64,000 nucleotides of DNA from Agarilytica rhodophyticola (lineage in GTDB: Bacteria; Pseudomonadota; Gammaproteobacteria; Pseudomonadales; Cellvibrionaceae), in contig NZ_CP020038.1 of assembly GCF_002157225.2 (NCBI RefSeq), positions 1,263,001-1,327,000 of the forward strand. The letters run 5' to 3'. Below the pieces are notes generated by a model that was not told the DNA's origin, did not search any database, and worked only from the letters and a program-made list of their open reading frames with translations. Positions 62,211 through 64,000 of the stretch are shown piece after piece; positions within the stretch are counted from its first letter, which is position 1; the number at the start of each line of letters is the position of its first letter. The position numbers and the translations under genes were made by a program.

Positions 62211-63143
62211 TTAAGCTGCACGTACTACTTGTGAAACGGCACTATTCAAGCCTTTACCGCATAGATTCTGAAGAAAAGATTTAGCACGAAAAAAACGATT
62301 CATACCTTTGTTGTGGGACATCACCTCATTTTGAAAGGACGGCCTGCAACATACTCGCTGATACCATTGGTAAAGAGTAGGGTGGTGTTCAGCAATGGGG
62401 TATCCAGTTTCTATAAGTTTTAATACCTTCATTGACCAGAATGCATCTGCAATTGAGATATCGTCACTGATGAGAAATTTTCTGCCGTCAGTGAGCTCTC
62501 GATCAACATCATTAAATGCATGATAAAGTTTTCTAAGGTGATCTTGATAAATGTTTGAGGAAATATTGTTGACGCTATATTTATTATAAAAATCGACTAA
62601 TTGCTCTTCGTCTTTACCCTCTTTTGCGAGCTGGGCTAGTTCACGTCGCTTTGAAGTATTTAACATCGCTAATTTCCCCAGTCCCCAGTGAAAAGAGACA
62701 TAGCGTACTGATCGATGTAAAACTTTGGCCTGCGAGACCCTTTTAAGTGCCGACTGTCTCTGTGTTTGATTTTTTGGCAATAGTCTGGGGCCTACGCCAC
62801 TAAATGCCTCATCAATGTATTGAATAATATCCATCGATTCGAGGTAGAGTTGGCCATCGTGAACCAGGGCCGGAACCACCATGTTGGGGTGAATACCGGC
62901 ATAAACTTGAGTCATATGTTGTTTTTTAGGTAATGACACAATTCTACTTACCCAGTGTCCTTCATCGGAGGCAACGGCAGTAGCCGATATATCATCAAAC
63001 TTCTCTTCACGACCACGACGTAAGCCTTTTTCTCCGAGAGCGAAGCGCACCCGCTGAGCGCAGGGAGCGCTATCAAAGTGGAATAAATGTAGTCCCTTTA
63101 ATTGACGGGGAATGGGGCTTTTGGGGTGCTCAATTCTGGCCAT
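62211..63143 (-). CDS. Glutathione S-transferase-like protein
   Basis: 310 residues. Thioredoxin-like N-terminal domain with F-H-F-D-S-A-P-C-A-Q-R-V-R-F-A-L (Ser25/Cys28), cis-Pro in M-V-V-P-A-L and E-S-M-D-I-I-Q-Y-I-D (glutathione-binding Glu-Ser). An all-helical C-terminal domain includes D-D-I-S-I-A-D-A-F-W. First gene of the detoxification-like row, divergent from the TetR gene. Confidence 0.85.
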   Translation of the reverse strand: MARIEHPKSPIPRQLKGLHLFHFDSAPCAQRVRFALGEKGLRRGREEKFDDISATAVASDEGHWVSRIVSLPKKQHMTQVYAGIHPNMVVPALVHDGQLYLESMDIIQYIDEAFSGVGPRLLPKNQTQRQSALKRVSQAKVLHRSVRYVSFHWGLGKLAMLNTSKRRELAQLAKEGKDEEQLVDFYNKYSVNNISSNIYQDHLRKLYHAFNDVDRELTDGRKFLISDDISIADAFWSMKVLKLIETGYPIAEHHPTLYQWYQRVCCRPSFQNEVMSHNKGMNRFFRAKSFLQNLCGKGLNSAVSQVVRAA

Positions 63144-63171
63144 AATCTCACCTGAAATATTATACTATTTC

Positions 63172-63203
63172 GCATAATAATATATTGAGTGCTAATATTA
63201 TGC
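63172..63203. promoter_or_regulatory. Candidate TetR operator
   Basis: GCATAATA, 16 bp, TATTATGC, between the divergent GST and TetR genes. Confidence 0.5.
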
Positions 63204-63231
63204 AAGTTGGTACAATATTAAGAGTTAATTT

Positions 63232-63828
63232 ATGAAAAGAACGCGTGGCAGACCCCGTAAGTATGATGAGGGAGAGGCATTAAATGCAGCGATACAGGTC
63301 TTTTGGCAAAAGGGTTATAGCGATACCTCGCTAGATGATTTAGCTGAGTCAATGAAAATGAATCGCCCCAGCATATACCGTGCTTTTGGTGATAAAGAGG
63401 CTGTTTTCAAAAAGGCGATGGCTAAGTTTGCTTGCATGATGGATGCAGCCTTCGAGCAAAGCATGCAATCTGACGAAGAGATGGGGGTAAAGCTGGAGCG
63501 TTTCTGTCTTAGTGCATTAGATATCTATACTCGTGCTAGGCCGTACACAGGCTGTATGATAATGAGTGCCGCTGTTGCTGTTGCGCCGAGCCATACTGCT
63601 ATTCAGGAAGATTTACTTGGCTTTATTCATCATATCGATACTAAGTTAGCCGAACAGTTTCGTCTTTCTGCAGAAGAAGGAAAGTTATCGGTGTCTGTCA
63701 GTCCTGAGAGCCGTGCAAGTTTGGCGCAGAGTTTGATTCACAGTCTTTCCCTAAGGGCGAGAGCGGGAGAGACAAGAGAAAAATTGCATGAACTCATTAA
63801 GGCGAGTGTAAAAGTGATTGTGATTTAA
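63232..63828 (+). CDS. TetR-family regulator
   Basis: 198 residues. R-G-R-P-R-K-Y leader, helix-turn-helix T-S-L-D-D-L-A-E-S-M-K-M-N-R-P-S-I-Y-R-A, then the ligand domain with R-P-Y-T-G-C-M-I. Probably represses the divergent GST-DUF-HD genes and itself. Confidence 0.92.
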   Translation: MKRTRGRPRKYDEGEALNAAIQVFWQKGYSDTSLDDLAESMKMNRPSIYRAFGDKEAVFKKAMAKFACMMDAAFEQSMQSDEEMGVKLERFCLSALDIYTRARPYTGCMIMSAAVAVAPSHTAIQEDLLGFIHHIDTKLAEQFRLSAEEGKLSVSVSPESRASLAQSLIHSLSLRARAGETREKLHELIKASVKVIVI

Positions 63829-63850
63829 GTGCTAGTTTTTAGATTTAAGT

Positions 63851-63877
63851 GGTGTCAAAGTGTATCACTTTGACACC
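63851..63877. terminator. Terminator between TetR and the next gene
   Basis: GGTGTCAAAGTG-tat-CACTTTGACACC, perfect 12-bp stem followed by TTGTTTC; on the other strand it also ends the partial gene at the window edge. Confidence 0.8.
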
Positions 63878-63902
63878 TTGTTTCAGGCTTTTACAACTCT
63901 AC

Positions 63903-64000
63903 TTATTGCACCGCTGAGAAGATAGAGCCATATGATCCGTTAAAGCGAGAAGGTCTTGCACTGTCGCTATAAACCATAGTAATGCCATCGGTGAAGCTTT
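63903..64000 (-). CDS. C-terminus of an unidentified protein (cut by window end)
   Basis: A minus-strand frame open to the edge ends S-I-F-S-A-V-Q then TAA, 31 residues visible with no start. Too short to identify. The shared terminator downstream supports it as a real gene end. Confidence 0.5.
   Translation of the reverse strand, partial: SFTDGITMVYSDSARPSRFNGSYGSIFSAVQ

Noticed and set aside
1..64000. CRISPR array
   Set aside because: No short regularly spaced repeats with unique spacers were seen; the only tandem array is the coding VCBS region.

Overview
The window looks like the chromosome of a gammaproteobacterium carrying a large integrated mobile element. The gene order M23 peptidase - Trm112-like - HIT - alaS - lysC - csrA - tRNA-Ser(GCU) is the arrangement known from pseudomonads and marine relatives. 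A LapA-type giant adhesin, a NIT-domain chemoreceptor and a penicillin-acylase-family lipoprotein fit a free-living, possibly marine, organism. I cannot name the species from this sequence.

Layout. (1) 1-15.9 kb, host backbone: the C-terminal 2.9 thousand residues of a type I-secreted adhesin with 16 VCBS repeats, an YheT-like hydrolase, an M23 peptidase, Trm112-like, HIT, alaS, lysC and csrA. (2) 16.15-48.94 kb: one ~32.8 kb element integrated at the 3' end of tRNA-Ser by a large serine recombinase. attL and attR share 13 bp. The recombinase reading frame runs out of the element through the antisense of the tRNA. In the excised circle the same frame would continue for 35 further codons encoded at the right end of the element, which fixes both boundaries. 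(3) 48.95-51.8 kb: a YezG/nuclease toxin-immunity pair and small genes resembling remnants of a tailless membrane-containing phage. (4) 51.8-64 kb: host genes, namely an MscS-like protein, two unknown exported or anchored proteins, LysR with a divergent SnoaL/VOC pair, a chemoreceptor, an acylase, HD, DUF and GST genes, and a divergent TetR.

The element has a mobilisation backbone: relaxase, MobC-like protein, a coupling ATPase without membrane segments next to a separate small membrane protein, a secreted protein, a large membrane protein and RadC-like. No T4SS genes are visible, so it should be mobilisable rather than self-transmissible. Eight backbone promoters share a box (TTTCCCAAA in the gene's sense direction) about 60-90 bp before the start codon. 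The cargo genes lack it, so the box separates backbone from cargo. The element also carries a tyrosine integrase beside a tRNA-Arg(ACG) 3' fragment, a second and apparently unused attachment site.

Cargo modules: (a) a C5 DNA methyltransferase flanked by a duplicated relaxase 3' end; (b) a two-gene unit with a 1023-residue STAND-type NTPase; (c) a six-gene operon of acyl carrier protein, XRE regulator, ImmA/IrrE peptidase, thymidylate-synthase-like protein, HMUDK_hel-like protein and MazG-like protein, between two 98-bp hairpin-rich direct repeats; (d) an AHH nuclease toxin and Imm11-like partner; (e) a membrane protein, NCS2 nucleobase permease and haem-oxygenase-like oxidase operon; (f) a resolvase operon. 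Two diverged copies of a ~300-bp locus each encode a 27-28 residue leucine-rich peptide with sense and antisense promoters, an arrangement like a type I toxin-antitoxin. The best candidates for something undescribed are (c), the duplicated small-peptide loci, and the integration-dependent exchange of the recombinase C-terminus.
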